Shown: positions 7,459 through 15,173, numbered from the stretch's first letter. The stretch: DNA of 20,179 nt from an uncultured Bacteroidota bacterium (GCA_903881265.1 CAIRSV010000076.1:1-20179), one strand, 5' to 3'. Translations and numbers: made by a program. Notes: generated by a model from the sequence alone, not told the origin.

Positions 7459-8247
7459 TTATATTTTTATGTTTGATAATAGGTCATAATTTGTTAGGTC
7501 GTATTGGATAGGCACTAGCGAAGCATAGCCATGGGTAAGCGCCCACACATCCGTATCGTTTCCTTTGTCTCGGTTTTGGAATTCGCCTGTTAGCCAGAAA
7601 TACTTCTTTCCGGTTGGGTCTAAACGCTCTACAAAATTTTCATTCCATTTTGCATTCGCCTGACGACAAGCTTTGATGCCTTTGTATTTTTTTATACTAA
7701 TTTTTGGAATATTGACATTGTATAAGGCTTTCTGCGGAATCTGTTTTGAGATCATCTTATGGATCACATCATTGGCAACTTGTTGCGCAAGTGAAAAGTC
7801 TGCATCGAAACTGTAATCTTCATACGAAAAACCTATAGAAGGAATGCCTTCAATTGCGCCTTCCATGGCAGCGCTCATAGTACCTGAGTAAATGATATTG
7901 ATAGAGGCATTCGAACCGTGATTGATGCCGCTAAAACAGAAGTCAGGCTTTTTGTGCAGCACCTTGTCAACCGCAATTTTTACGCAATCAACAGGAGTGC
8001 CTGAACATTGATATGCTTCTACATCACCAAACAAATTGACATGATTTAAACGCAAGGGCTTCCCTATTGTGATGGCGTGACCCATCGCCGATTGAGGTGC
8101 GTCGGGCGCTACTACTACAACTCGGCCGTATTGCTTGGCCACTTCGATTAATGCAGCGATACCAGGTGCCGTGATGCCGTCATCATTGGTTATGAGAATG
8201 GTAGGCTTGTCGTCTATTTGTTTGCTAATTTTGGCAATTTTACTCAC
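7459..8247 (-). CDS. surE: 5'/3'-nucleotidase SurE
   Basis: SurE is a metal-dependent nucleotidase that removes phosphate from nucleoside monophosphates and short polyphosphates; it is linked to stationary-phase survival. The 262 residues show all family motifs: ILITNDDGITAPG with metal ligands Asp22 and Asp23, VVVVAPDAPQSAMGHAI with the metal-binding Ser, CSGTPVDCVK, and SGINHGSNAS with the metal-binding Asn, followed by YSGTMSAAMEGAIEG. The start is GTG; no in-frame ATG lies before the first core strand at about residue 16. A well-formed promoter sits 16-47 bases upstream. The decayed ABC ATPase gene follows after 9 bases, so the transcript probably ran on into that exporter when it was intact. 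Confidence 0.96.
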   Translation of the reverse strand: MSKIAKISKQIDDKPTILITNDDGITAPGIAALIEVAKQYGRVVVVAPDAPQSAMGHAITIGKPLRLNHVNLFGDVEAYQCSGTPVDCVKIAVDKVLHKKPDFCFSGINHGSNASINIIYSGTMSAAMEGAIEGIPSIGFSYEDYSFDADFSLAQQVANDVIHKMISKQIPQKALYNVNIPKISIKKYKGIKACRQANAKWNENFVERLDPTGKKYFWLTGEFQNRDKGNDTDVWALTHGYASLVPIQYDLTNYDLLSNIKI

Positions 8248-8262
8248 GATCTATTTTTCTGG

Positions 8263-8294
8263 CAAATCTACTCTTATACCAAGCGTATACCAAA
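8263..8294 (-). promoter_or_regulatory. surE promoter, TTTG-N20-TAGATTTG
   Basis: On the minus strand, TTTG (8291-8294) is followed after 20 bases by TAGATTTG (8263-8270). Both boxes match the Bacteroidota housekeeping promoter (TTTG -33, TAnnTTTG -7) exactly, with normal spacing. The GTG start of surE is 15 bases beyond the -7 box. The -33 box lies inside one of two adjacent 11-base repeats (8275-8296). Confidence 0.7.
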
Positions 8295-8296
8295 CG
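8275..8296. repeat. Tandem 11-base repeat over the surE promoter
   Basis: TATACCAAGCG (8275-8285) is followed at once by TATACCAAACG (8286-8296), identical at 10 of 11 positions. The period of 11 is about one helical turn, and the pair covers the spacer and -33 box of the surE promoter, so it could be a regulator site. AAGCG (8281-8285) and CGCTT (8295-8299) also form a small inverted repeat. Confidence 0.5.
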
Positions 8297-8328
8297 CTTT
8301 CGTAAAATAATCTAACGCACATCGTCAA

Positions 8329-9111
8329 TTACAAATCAGTCGTCAATAATTTTCGGCGAAGCACAACATAATAAAGGCTTATATAGATTACGCTAGCTGC
8401 CACAAGTAGATAAATTGGCGCTTCTGTTTGAGCATTACCAGCCAGGTTATTCAATGTCTTTAATGCGTTTAAAGGGAGCAGTTCATCACTCGATTGTAAG
8501 GGCAGTAAATTGCCAATGTAGGTATCAAACTTCCAATTGATTAATCCTGAAATGATGGCTTCAATAAGAAAGTAGGCCAGCAGTAACATAATTGACAAGC
8601 CTGAACGTTTGATGAAAAAAGCGATAAACGCTGAGAAGGAAAGGTAGTTGAGTGTAAATAAAAAAACATATCCAATCTTTTCGAAATTTACAAACGGATT
8701 GCCGCCTCCATTCATAAAACCGAAAAGTAAGCCAGTAAGGATGAAAAACATCGTTGCTAATAACGCGATTGAAAGCACCAAGAAGGCTTTGGCATTCAAA
8801 AAGTTGAGGCGTTCCATACCATCGATGATATGCTGCCGATGGGTACGAAATGAAAATTCATTGCTGATTGAGATGATCACGAATACACATAGAAAAATGA
8901 CAAACCAACTGTATATATAACCCATATTACCCCATATCTGTGGAAACGAATAAGTACTTGAAAATAAATTAACAGGTCCTTTTCCTGTAGAGATAAAACT
9001 TTTATTTACACCATAATTCCATAGCAAGAACAAGCCTGCAAACAAACTGCTCAGTATCCAAAAGGTATTGTATTTCCTGAGTTTCAACCATTCTATTTTT
9101 AATAAGTTCAT
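8329..9111 (-). CDS. ABC-2 type transporter permease
   Basis: This is an integral membrane subunit of about 260 residues. It opens with the amphipathic stretch MNLLKIEWLKLRKYNTFW common in ABC-2 family permeases of ATPase-permease pairs, then has about six hydrophobic segments: near residues 20-38, 62-82, 108-130, 146-166, 174-194 and 232-254. The ATG at 9109-9111 is preferred over an in-frame ATG at 9156, since the extra 15 residues do not resemble the family and would touch the end of the ATPase gene. The gene lies just after the ATPase gene 9157-10041, and the two should form one exporter or an envelope-maintenance transporter. The substrate is unknown. Confidence 0.88.
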   Translation of the reverse strand: MNLLKIEWLKLRKYNTFWILSSLFAGLFLLWNYGVNKSFISTGKGPVNLFSSTYSFPQIWGNMGYIYSWFVIFLCVFVIISISNEFSFRTHRQHIIDGMERLNFLNAKAFLVLSIALLATMFFILTGLLFGFMNGGGNPFVNFEKIGYVFLFTLNYLSFSAFIAFFIKRSGLSIMLLLAYFLIEAIISGLINWKFDTYIGNLLPLQSSDELLPLNALKTLNNLAGNAQTEAPIYLLVAASVIYISLYYVVLRRKLLTTDL

Positions 9112-9156
9112 ATTGTTTTTTTTAATCAGTATAAAATATTCGATGTAAGGGGGCAA

Positions 9157-10041
9157 CTATTTTGTCATTTCCATGAATTTGCTTTCAAGACTTCGTTTTC
9201 GTTTTTGAATATGATGTAAGATAAATCCATTTTCAAAACAATACTTGTTGAGTGTCTCAGTATCCATTTCGCTTCCAAACGAAACCTGCACGAATGCCTG
9301 TACGATGATGTTTTTTAATCCGATATGTCTTCTCAATAATGCAGCGAGCGCTTCATTATCCGAACAACCAACTTCAATCCAATCGTCATCATTCAAGACC
9401 TCAATCACTGGACCTGCACTAAGCAAGTTGCCTTGTTTTAAAATAGCGACATCGGTACAAACTTTTTCTACCTCATCAAGTAAATGACTAGCCATAATAA
9501 TGGTGATGCCTTCCTTGCTGAGTTGTATAATGAGTTCTCTTATTTCTGCAATGCCGACTGGATCAAGTCCGTTGGTGGGCTCATCTAAGACAAGTATATC
9601 AGGGTTTCCGAGTAATGCGCCGGCAATCGCTAAACGTTGTTTCATCCCTAGCGAAAAGGTGCTGAATTTGGTATGACGTCGTTCAAATAAATTAACTTTC
9701 TTTAAAACATTGTCGATGTCATCGAGGCCACGTTCTTTAATCGTCGCTGTGATTTCAAGATTGTCATACGCAGACATGTAATGATAGAAGTTGGGTGTTT
9801 CCAACAAGGAGCCAATTTGTTTTCGCGCTGCTGCCGCATCTTGGTAATTTTCCCAATGATAGGTCCCCGCATCGGCTTTCAATACATCGAGTAAAATGCC
9901 AAGCATTGTTGTCTTGCCACTTCCATTGGGGCCTAATACGCCAAACACGGATCCTTTAGGTACCTTGAATGACACGCCTTTTAATGCCTTGACAGGTCCA
10001 TAAGATTTTTCAATTGAATGTATTTGCAAGACAGTTTCCAT
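9157..10041 (-). CDS. ABC transporter ATP-binding protein
   Basis: This is a 294-residue ATPase, the partner of the permease encoded next to it. The Walker A is GPNGSGKT (37-44), the Q-loop region is around residue 80 (SLLETPNFYHYMS), the signature is SLGMKQ (131-136; GMKQ in place of the usual GGQ form, common in this subgroup), Walker B is ILVLDEPT (150-157) and the H-loop His is at 187. All are intact. The last 75 residues form an extra domain often seen in drug-, bacteriocin- or gliding-type ATPases. It resembles the group with BcrA-like exporters, but the substrate cannot be inferred. A -7 promoter element lies 19 bases upstream. Confidence 0.93.
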   Translation of the reverse strand: METVLQIHSIEKSYGPVKALKGVSFKVPKGSVFGVLGPNGSGKTTMLGILLDVLKADAGTYHWENYQDAAAARKQIGSLLETPNFYHYMSAYDNLEITATIKERGLDDIDNVLKKVNLFERRHTKFSTFSLGMKQRLAIAGALLGNPDILVLDEPTNGLDPVGIAEIRELIIQLSKEGITIIMASHLLDEVEKVCTDVAILKQGNLLSAGPVIEVLNDDDWIEVGCSDNEALAALLRRHIGLKNIIVQAFVQVSFGSEMDTETLNKYCFENGFILHHIQKRKRSLESKFMEMTK

Positions 10042-10060
10042 GCAGTGTAAGTTTAGGTGA

Positions 10061-10068
10061 CAAATGTA
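10061..10068 (-). promoter_or_regulatory. Putative -7 promoter element of the ABC operon
   Basis: TACATTTG on the minus strand is an exact TAnnTTTG match 19 bases before the ATPase ATG. No clear TTTG -33 box is found at 19-21 bases upstream. Confidence 0.4.
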
Positions 10069-10156
10069 AACAGATAAAAAGGATAGACATAACTGAAATC
10101 GTACGGAAGGCCTGTAATCAGGTTGGTAGGTATTCAGTTTAGCTAAACGAATTGTA

Positions 10157-12013
10157 TTAATCTAGCAATAAACCTTGTACGCGTTGAAGGTGATACACGC
10201 TATTAAGCTGAACAAACTCAATCGTATTGAAGATAATCTTTTTGCCATTGCAAAAAAGGATCATAGAGTCAGCCGGAATAATACAAGTTTGAGAGGCTGT
10301 ATTAATAACTCTTAAGGTATTTGATGCATTTATCGTAGTGGCCTTTAAACTATCCGTTTTTAGCACGTATTGAATGAGGGTTTTGAATTTTTCTGAAAGC
10401 GGAATCGAAAACAGGCTGTCTTTTCGTACTCTGAATTGTAATGAGTCATTTTTCAGACTGGCGAAAATGGAAAGAGAGTTGAAAATTTCTTTCTGTTTGA
10501 AGTCATTGACCGCGCAATTAAACTGAGAAATATGCTTGTATCCTTCAATGGATAAAAGGCTATTCTGCATCGTATTGTCGGGCGCTACAAAAAAATGATG
10601 AAGTTCGTAGGGCGTATTTTCGTCGGGGCCAAGGTCTGAGAAAATAGAGTGGATATAAACGAGATCATTTTGGGCAATCGCTGAATCTAATTTTACCTGA
10701 TCTTTTTCATCGAGCCATCGATGTATGGCATTGATTTCGCCTCGTTTATTGAGATACGAAAAAATAGAACGTATGCTAGCCGCATCTTTTTTAGAGACTG
10801 TATACTGGCTTCCGAGTTTCACTAGTTTGCCATTCTCAAGTAGATGATTTCGTTTTAATAAATGTTCGAGTCGCATCACCTGATTGGCTACACTAAGTTG
10901 AAACATGCCCCAAGGACCTACTGCACTTACCGACAGTAAAATAAACAAACTGAGAGGGATGATAATAATATTGTCAACTTTCGAAATAAGGATATAAATC
11001 GAGATGATGACAATCCAACTACCAAGCATAAACACAAGATAGCGATCTTCTGTGATGCCATACGGCATGATACGTTTGATGATAGCGATGAAAAATAAAG
11101 AAAGAAGTGGGAGAAGAATATAGAAAAAGTATTTAGCATACATGTAGATCAATCGGTTGCTTTGGTTTAGCCGGATTGGGTAAATCAGTAAATAAGCTAA
11201 CACACCAATGATAGAAAAAATCAAAATCGGAATGCACACCCATCCATTCGGTAATTGCTGATTTACGATGATTTTAACCATGTAGATGTAAAGAATACTG
11301 ATATAAATTCCGACAATGGGCAGCAACACAAACTGCACAAAAATTCGAATCGATTTATTGAATTCGATCGATTTATTGAATTCATTGTAATCCTCAGGAA
11401 TGCCGTTCAAAAAGAAAAGTGTATTGAAGATGAGGAAAATGAACGCGCATAGATCGATAAAGTAATCGGTGTTGATTTGGAAGTTAAACAATTTGTCGAG
11501 GGCAAACAACGCACTTGCTAAGCCAATAAATAAGGTAAGGGAGTAGAGTAAGGTTATTATGAATCGTTTTAATAAGGCGTAATTATAATGCCAAAAGGCT
11601 TGGGTCTGTATGCTTCGGCTGAAGGCCAGAAATGATACCATCAGATGAAAACAAACTAAGAAGATTAGATAGCGTGAGATGAAAATGGTTTCTGAATCGA
11701 ACATACCCGGTGTAATCGAAAAATAATGCATGCCCAAGATGCAGAACCCAAGCAGGTAAAGGCCCCCACGCGCACTTCGAGCAATTTGATGTGATTCGCT
11801 GAATATATCAAACGCAATGTATAATGAAATGGCCGACATACATTCGAGGCTCAATTTGACATAGCGATAATCATGTACTACTTCTTTGCCTATTCGTCCG
11901 AAATGCATCTCTATCATCAGAAAGACAAAGGAGAGCACTGCGGCCAACATAGGAAGCGGGAAGCGTCTTGCGGTGCGTGTGAAACTCTTAAAAATGATCA
12001 GTATTGCTTTCAA
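10157..12013 (-). CDS. DUF4153-like multi-pass membrane protein
   Basis: This is a large membrane protein, about 618 residues from the TTG at 12011-12013. The N-terminal two thirds hold around a dozen hydrophobic segments; the last 180 residues are soluble and probably extracytoplasmic. The opening FKSFTRTARRFPLP just before the first membrane segment, and the overall layout, match the DUF4153 family common in Bacteroidota, whose function is not known. The start is uncertain: the open frame runs to 12190 but then overlaps the divergent peroxidase gene. A better ATG at 12046-12048, with a good promoter just upstream, is one base out of frame, separated by a T5A7 run (minus strand). A frameshift there, natural or an assembly error, would explain it. 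A tandem 18-base repeat lies inside the gene. Confidence 0.75.
   Translation of the reverse strand: MKAILIIFKSFTRTARRFPLPMLAAVLSFVFLMIEMHFGRIGKEVVHDYRYVKLSLECMSAISLYIAFDIFSESHQIARSARGGLYLLGFCILGMHYFSITPGMFDSETIFISRYLIFLVCFHLMVSFLAFSRSIQTQAFWHYNYALLKRFIITLLYSLTLFIGLASALFALDKLFNFQINTDYFIDLCAFIFLIFNTLFFLNGIPEDYNEFNKSIEFNKSIRIFVQFVLLPIVGIYISILYIYMVKIIVNQQLPNGWVCIPILIFSIIGVLAYLLIYPIRLNQSNRLIYMYAKYFFYILLPLLSLFFIAIIKRIMPYGITEDRYLVFMLGSWIVIISIYILISKVDNIIIIPLSLFILLSVSAVGPWGMFQLSVANQVMRLEHLLKRNHLLENGKLVKLGSQYTVSKKDAASIRSIFSYLNKRGEINAIHRWLDEKDQVKLDSAIAQNDLVYIHSIFSDLGPDENTPYELHHFFVAPDNTMQNSLLSIEGYKHISQFNCAVNDFKQKEIFNSLSIFASLKNDSLQFRVRKDSLFSIPLSEKFKTLIQYVLKTDSLKATTINASNTLRVINTASQTCIIPADSMILFCNGKKIIFNTIEFVQLNSVYHLQRVQGLLLD
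11349..11383. repeat. 18-base tandem duplication in DUF4153-like gene
   Basis: Bases 11349-11365 recur at 11367-11383 without mismatch (17 bases, period 18). In the protein this doubles the hexapeptide FNKSIE. The period is a multiple of three, so copy-number change would keep the frame. Confidence 0.8.
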
Positions 12014-12054
12014 GGGGCTGTGCGAATATTTTTTTAAAAATACTTCATCCCCGT

Positions 12055-12086
12055 CAAAATTAAATTCTATTTTTGATACACTTAAA
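12055..12086 (-). promoter_or_regulatory. Promoter of the DUF4153-like gene
   Basis: On the minus strand, TTTA (12083-12086, one mismatch to TTTG) is followed after 20 bases by TAATTTTG (12055-12062), an exact -7 match. An ATG follows 6 bases later at 12046-12048. It overlaps the candidate promoter of the divergent peroxidase gene. Confidence 0.5.
12068..12075 (+). promoter_or_regulatory. Putative -7 element of the peroxidase operon
   Basis: TATTTTTG matches TAnnTTTG and ends 16 bases before the ATG at 12092. The expected -33 position carries TTCA, a poor match. It lies within the spacer of the opposite-strand promoter, so the two could not easily be used at once. Confidence 0.35.
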
Positions 12087-12091
12087 CTTAT

Positions 12092-13138
12092 ATGATGAAA
12101 TATACATGGGGTCTTGTTTTTATTATGCTGCTTTTTTCGTGTAAACGCGATCCTGATTTCATAGCGGCTGATGGTCATACCCATACACATTACAACTTGA
12201 ATATACCTGCAGGACTTCCAGCAATGACTATTCCTGCCAATAATCCGATGACCATGGAAGGTGTGGCATTAGGGCGAAAATTATTTTATGATAATATTCT
12301 TTCGGCCAACAATACCATGAATTGTGGTTCCTGCCATCAGTTGAAAAATTATTTTGTCGATTCCAATAAGCAATTTAGTACAGGTGTTGAACTTGTTGCA
12401 GGCACCCGCAACAGTATGTCGCTTTTTAATATCGGCTATGCATCCAAATTTTTCTGGGATGGAGGAGCTGCCGATCTTGAATCGCAAGTGGTTGGCCCAA
12501 TTACAGATCCAATCGAATTGCATGAAACATTGTCGAATGTTGTTGCTAAAATTCAAGCCGATCCATTATATCCTTCGCTATTCAAGAAAGCCTTCGGAAC
12601 CGATGTGGTTAGTTCAAAACTAATCATACAAAGCATCGCACAATTTGAACGCACACTGATTTCCGCTAATTCAAAATTTGACCAATGGAAACGAGGCGAA
12701 GCCACACTCAATACACAAGAAACTAGAGGTATGAATCTATATCTGGGTGAAGGCAAAGGCGACTGCGTTCATTGTCACGGGTATGGAAGCACCTTCACTG
12801 ATTTTGAATTTAGAAACACGGGTCTCGATAGCATTCCTGTCGATCTAGGTCGCGCTCGGGTTACCTTATTAAAAACGGATGAAGGAAAATTTAAAACGCC
12901 TTCTCTTCGCAATGTCGAAATGACAGCACCCTATATGCACGATGGGCGCTTTACAAACCTTCGTCAGGTGTTGGAACACTACAATAAGAATTTTCATTAC
13001 ACCGAAAACCTTGCTGCCGAAATGAAAGTTGTTGTCAAAAACAGACTCACCGAAACAGATATCGATGACATCATCGCCTTCTTGAATACCCTGACAGATC
13101 ACGAAGCCATCAATAATCCAAATTTTGATAAACCATGA
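12092..13138 (+). CDS. Di-haem cytochrome c peroxidase, lipoprotein
   Basis: This belongs to the bacterial di-haem peroxidase/MauG family, whose peroxidase members reduce hydrogen peroxide in the periplasm with electrons from small cytochromes. The 348-residue precursor has a lipoprotein signal (lipobox LLFSC, lipidated Cys17). Two haem-binding CxxCH motifs are seen: CGSCH (78-82) and CVHCH (225-229). Met282 in TAPYMHDG is a likely distal ligand of the high-potential haem in true peroxidases, which favours peroxidase over a MauG-type oxygenase. A His-rich stretch HTHTHYNL follows the lipid anchor at about 29-36. Its stop overlaps the start of the thioredoxin gene by 4 bases (ATGA), so translation is probably coupled. 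Length is normal. Confidence 0.93.
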   Translation: MMKYTWGLVFIMLLFSCKRDPDFIAADGHTHTHYNLNIPAGLPAMTIPANNPMTMEGVALGRKLFYDNILSANNTMNCGSCHQLKNYFVDSNKQFSTGVELVAGTRNSMSLFNIGYASKFFWDGGAADLESQVVGPITDPIELHETLSNVVAKIQADPLYPSLFKKAFGTDVVSSKLIIQSIAQFERTLISANSKFDQWKRGEATLNTQETRGMNLYLGEGKGDCVHCHGYGSTFTDFEFRNTGLDSIPVDLGRARVTLLKTDEGKFKTPSLRNVEMTAPYMHDGRFTNLRQVLEHYNKNFHYTENLAAEMKVVVKNRLTETDIDDIIAFLNTLTDHEAINNPNFDKP

Positions 13139-13617
13139 TGCGGAATGTTTTTTTTGTTGTGTTCTTGACGTTTGCGTTGCCGTTCTGTACACAAGCTCAA
13201 TTACCGCTTGGTGCCGTAGCGCCCGAGATTAAACTTCCTGATTCGCTTGGCAAATGGAAGCCATTAGGTGAAGTAACATCAAGACTCATTCTTCTCGACT
13301 TTTGGGCTGCATGGTGTTATCCCTGTGTGCGTTCCATGCCCGATCTAAAGCGGCTCTATGCTGATTATCACGACAAAGGGCTAGAAATTTATGCCGTATC
13401 ACTCGATAAGGATTATCGCAATTGGGTAGCCACTTGTCAGCGCCTGAACCTTCCTTTTATTCTTGTCAATGATGCCTATAGTCTTGATGGTAAAGTTTGT
13501 CAAGATTATCATATCCACGATATCCCAAATCGAATGCTACTTAAAGACGGTCACGTCATCGGTGCCGAAATGAGTTTCTATGATTTGGAGAAATTAATAC
13601 AGCAAGAATTGAAATGA
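13135..13617 (+). CDS. TlpA-like periplasmic thioredoxin
   Basis: This is a secreted thioredoxin-fold protein of 160 residues. A Sec signal peptide (about 1-22, cutting near TQAQ) is followed by the TlpA/ResA-type fold with active site WCYPC (Cys61 and Cys64) in LLDFWAAWCYPC, and a cis-Pro loop in HDIPNRMLL. Such proteins often reduce the haem-binding cysteines of apocytochrome c before haem attachment. The gene overlaps the preceding peroxidase gene by 4 bases, so a role in keeping the CxxCH cysteines of that peroxidase reduced is a reasonable inference. Another thiol role in the envelope is possible. A second ATG at 13138 is an equally possible start. Confidence 0.9.
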   Translation: MMRNVFFVVFLTFALPFCTQAQLPLGAVAPEIKLPDSLGKWKPLGEVTSRLILLDFWAAWCYPCVRSMPDLKRLYADYHDKGLEIYAVSLDKDYRNWVATCQRLNLPFILVNDAYSLDGKVCQDYHIHDIPNRMLLKDGHVIGAEMSFYDLEKLIQQELK

Positions 13618-13700
13618 TGTTTGTAAGGATATGTTCTTTAGATATACAATCTGAATGAAAGAACGTGATAAAAGTCATTTTTTATGAAAAAATGCAAGTC

Positions 13701-13708
13701 TAACTTTG
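13701..13708 (+). promoter_or_regulatory. Putative -7 promoter element of the uspA gene
   Basis: TAACTTTG is an exact TAnnTTTG match 21 bases before the uspA ATG. A TTTT tract 19 bases upstream (13678-13681) is a partial -33 box. The rest of 13618-13729 shows no gene. Confidence 0.5.
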
Positions 13709-13729
13709 CTATGACTAAATTCAAAAACA

Positions 13730-14596
13730 ATGAACACGCTTCTTATTCCAACCGATTTTTCTCCTGTGGCCAACAATGCAATCAAGTATGCAATAGACAT
13801 GGCGCTTGCCTACAAACTTGATGTCAGTCTTTTGCATGTTGTATTGCTATCAACACCAAGTGTATCGAATGTGGTGTATATCGATGTGGCCACTGATTTT
13901 CAGAAAGAGGCTGAAGAGCATATGGCTTTCTATGTCAATACCTTGAAGGAAAAGTATCCATCACTAAATATTACCTACAAAGTGGAAACCGGGTTGTTTC
14001 TCGACTCCTTAAAACGTTCTTGTGATGACCTATCGCCTGTTGCTATTGTTATGGGTATCACTGGTATAGGTTCAACATTCGATAAGCTGATAGGCAGTAA
14101 CACTATATTGGCTATGCGCTCTGTTGCTTGTCCGCTTATCGTAGTGCCTAGAAACGGTGTGTTTAAAGAGGTAGGTAAATTATGTGTTGCCTGCGACCTG
14201 CAGCATGTGGCAAACTCAACACCGTTATTGGCAATCAAGACGTTTGCTAAATTATTTGATGCGCAGGTTCATATCCTTAATGTCGATTATGATAACCGAC
14301 ATTTTACGGCCAACACGCCAGACGAATTAGAGGTGTTGAACTTGATGTTCGACAATGTTGATGCGAAGTTTCATTTTGTCGAGAATGAGAATGTGCCGGA
14401 TGCGATTAATGATTTTATTGAACGCGAAAAAATAGACATGCTGATTATGCTGCCTAAAAAGCATTCATTCGTTGAAAGTCTCTTCAAGAAAAGTCAGACC
14501 AAGGAAATGCTTTATCAAAGTCATATTCCCATGTTGGCCTGTGCGGCCTGCATTAACTCCATTGAATGGGGCCTTGATTACAAGTTGTATTCCTAA
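13730..14596 (+). CDS. Tandem universal stress protein, altered 3' end
   Basis: This is a protein with two UspA domains, as usual in Bacteroidota. Domain 1 (1 to about 145) starts with LLIPTDFSPVANNAI and has the ATP-binding signature GITG, nine residues, then GS (GITGIGSTFDKLIGS), and LIVVPRNG. Domain 2 (from about 150, LCVACDLQHVANSTPLL) lacks a clear nucleotide site; it ends with FKKSQTKEMLYQSHIPMLA. In this family the chain normally stops a few residues after the last strand; here about 18 residues of unrelated sequence follow (INSIEWGLDYKLYS at the end), running into the start of an orphan T9SS fragment in another frame. The true 3' end therefore seems replaced by a deletion junction. 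The core fold is complete, so it may still work. It is cytoplasmic and thought to act in stress response. Confidence 0.88.
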   Translation: MNTLLIPTDFSPVANNAIKYAIDMALAYKLDVSLLHVVLLSTPSVSNVVYIDVATDFQKEAEEHMAFYVNTLKEKYPSLNITYKVETGLFLDSLKRSCDDLSPVAIVMGITGIGSTFDKLIGSNTILAMRSVACPLIVVPRNGVFKEVGKLCVACDLQHVANSTPLLAIKTFAKLFDAQVHILNVDYDNRHFTANTPDELEVLNLMFDNVDAKFHFVENENVPDAINDFIEREKIDMLIMLPKKHSFVESLFKKSQTKEMLYQSHIPMLACAACINSIEWGLDYKLYS

Positions 14597-15023
14597 TGCA
14601 ACCAATAATGGGTATACACTTAGTTATACGTTGAACGGACAAAATTATTCTGTAGCGTATAGTTGGACAGTCTCTGGTGTGTATACATTCAATTTTATTT
14701 CACCGACTGGAACTACCACATCCACCTATAATGGATTTAAGCCCTGCGATGTACCGACATTACTTCATGATATATCAGAACTTGAATCTACTGTGTCGAT
14801 TTATCCAAATCCTGCAAATGATTATTTGAACATCAGTCTCGGTGGTGAAAACCATGAGCGTGATGTGCAGCAAATTACCATTTTGTCACTAGCTGGTCAA
14901 AAAGTTTTCGAGCGTACTAAATTTGCAAATCAGATTTCAGTGAAGGACTTCCCGCACGGACAATACACAGTTCGCATAAAACGTTCTAATGATGTCATTA
15001 CGCGAAAAATAATAATCCGTTAA
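14541..15023 (+). pseudogene. Orphan T9SS-cargo 3' fragment with sorting domain
   Basis: The frame encodes the last 150-160 residues of a type IX secretion cargo. Visible are SCIPNATNNGYTLSYTLNG, an immunoglobulin-like or repeat segment (SWTVSGVYTFNF), then a full sorting domain from about 14790 on: VSIYPNPANDYLNISL, ITILSLAGQKVFERT, FPHGQYTVRIK and the basic end VITRKIIIR. There is no signal peptide: upstream the frame overlaps the end of the uspA gene, and the formal ATG at 14472 lies inside that gene with non-family sequence. The left border is approximate. A cargo lacking a Sec signal cannot be exported, so this is best read as a truncated gene fused to the uspA 3' end. Confidence 0.75.
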
Positions 15024-15034
15024 GTCAATCAAGC

Positions 15035-15076
15035 GTAGGTATTTCCTACACTAAAACGTTCGTTCATAGTGGAACG
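15035..15076. terminator. Two small hairpins between convergent genes
   Basis: GTAGG-TATTT-CCTAC (15035-15049) and CGTTC-ATAGTG-GAACG (15061-15076) are perfect 5-base stems in the 150-base gap between the orphan sorting-domain fragment and the opposite-strand BNR gene. AT-rich sequence follows. A terminator is plausible but the stems are short. Nothing else is seen in 15024-15173. Confidence 0.3.
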
Positions 15077-15173
15077 ACTATTTATTAAATCGTAACTATT
15101 TACATTGAAAAAAAAAATCGTACTTCTTGCTTCAATCATATGCACATAATATCATTTGAACGATATGTAGTTT

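Noticed and set aside
8281..8299. AAGCG/CGCTT hairpin as terminator of the ABC permease gene
   Set aside because: The stem has only 5 pairs, no T-run follows, and the sequence is better explained as part of the surE promoter repeats.
9112..9156. Upstream ATG of the ABC-2 permease at 9156
   Set aside because: The extra 15 residues are unlike the family opening; the ATG at 9111 begins exactly at the conserved MNLLKIEWLKLRK stretch.
12014..12190. N-terminal extension of the DUF4153-like frame up to an ATG at 12190
   Set aside because: It overlaps the signal-peptide region of the well-supported peroxidase gene on the other strand, and the added 59 residues show no family likeness.
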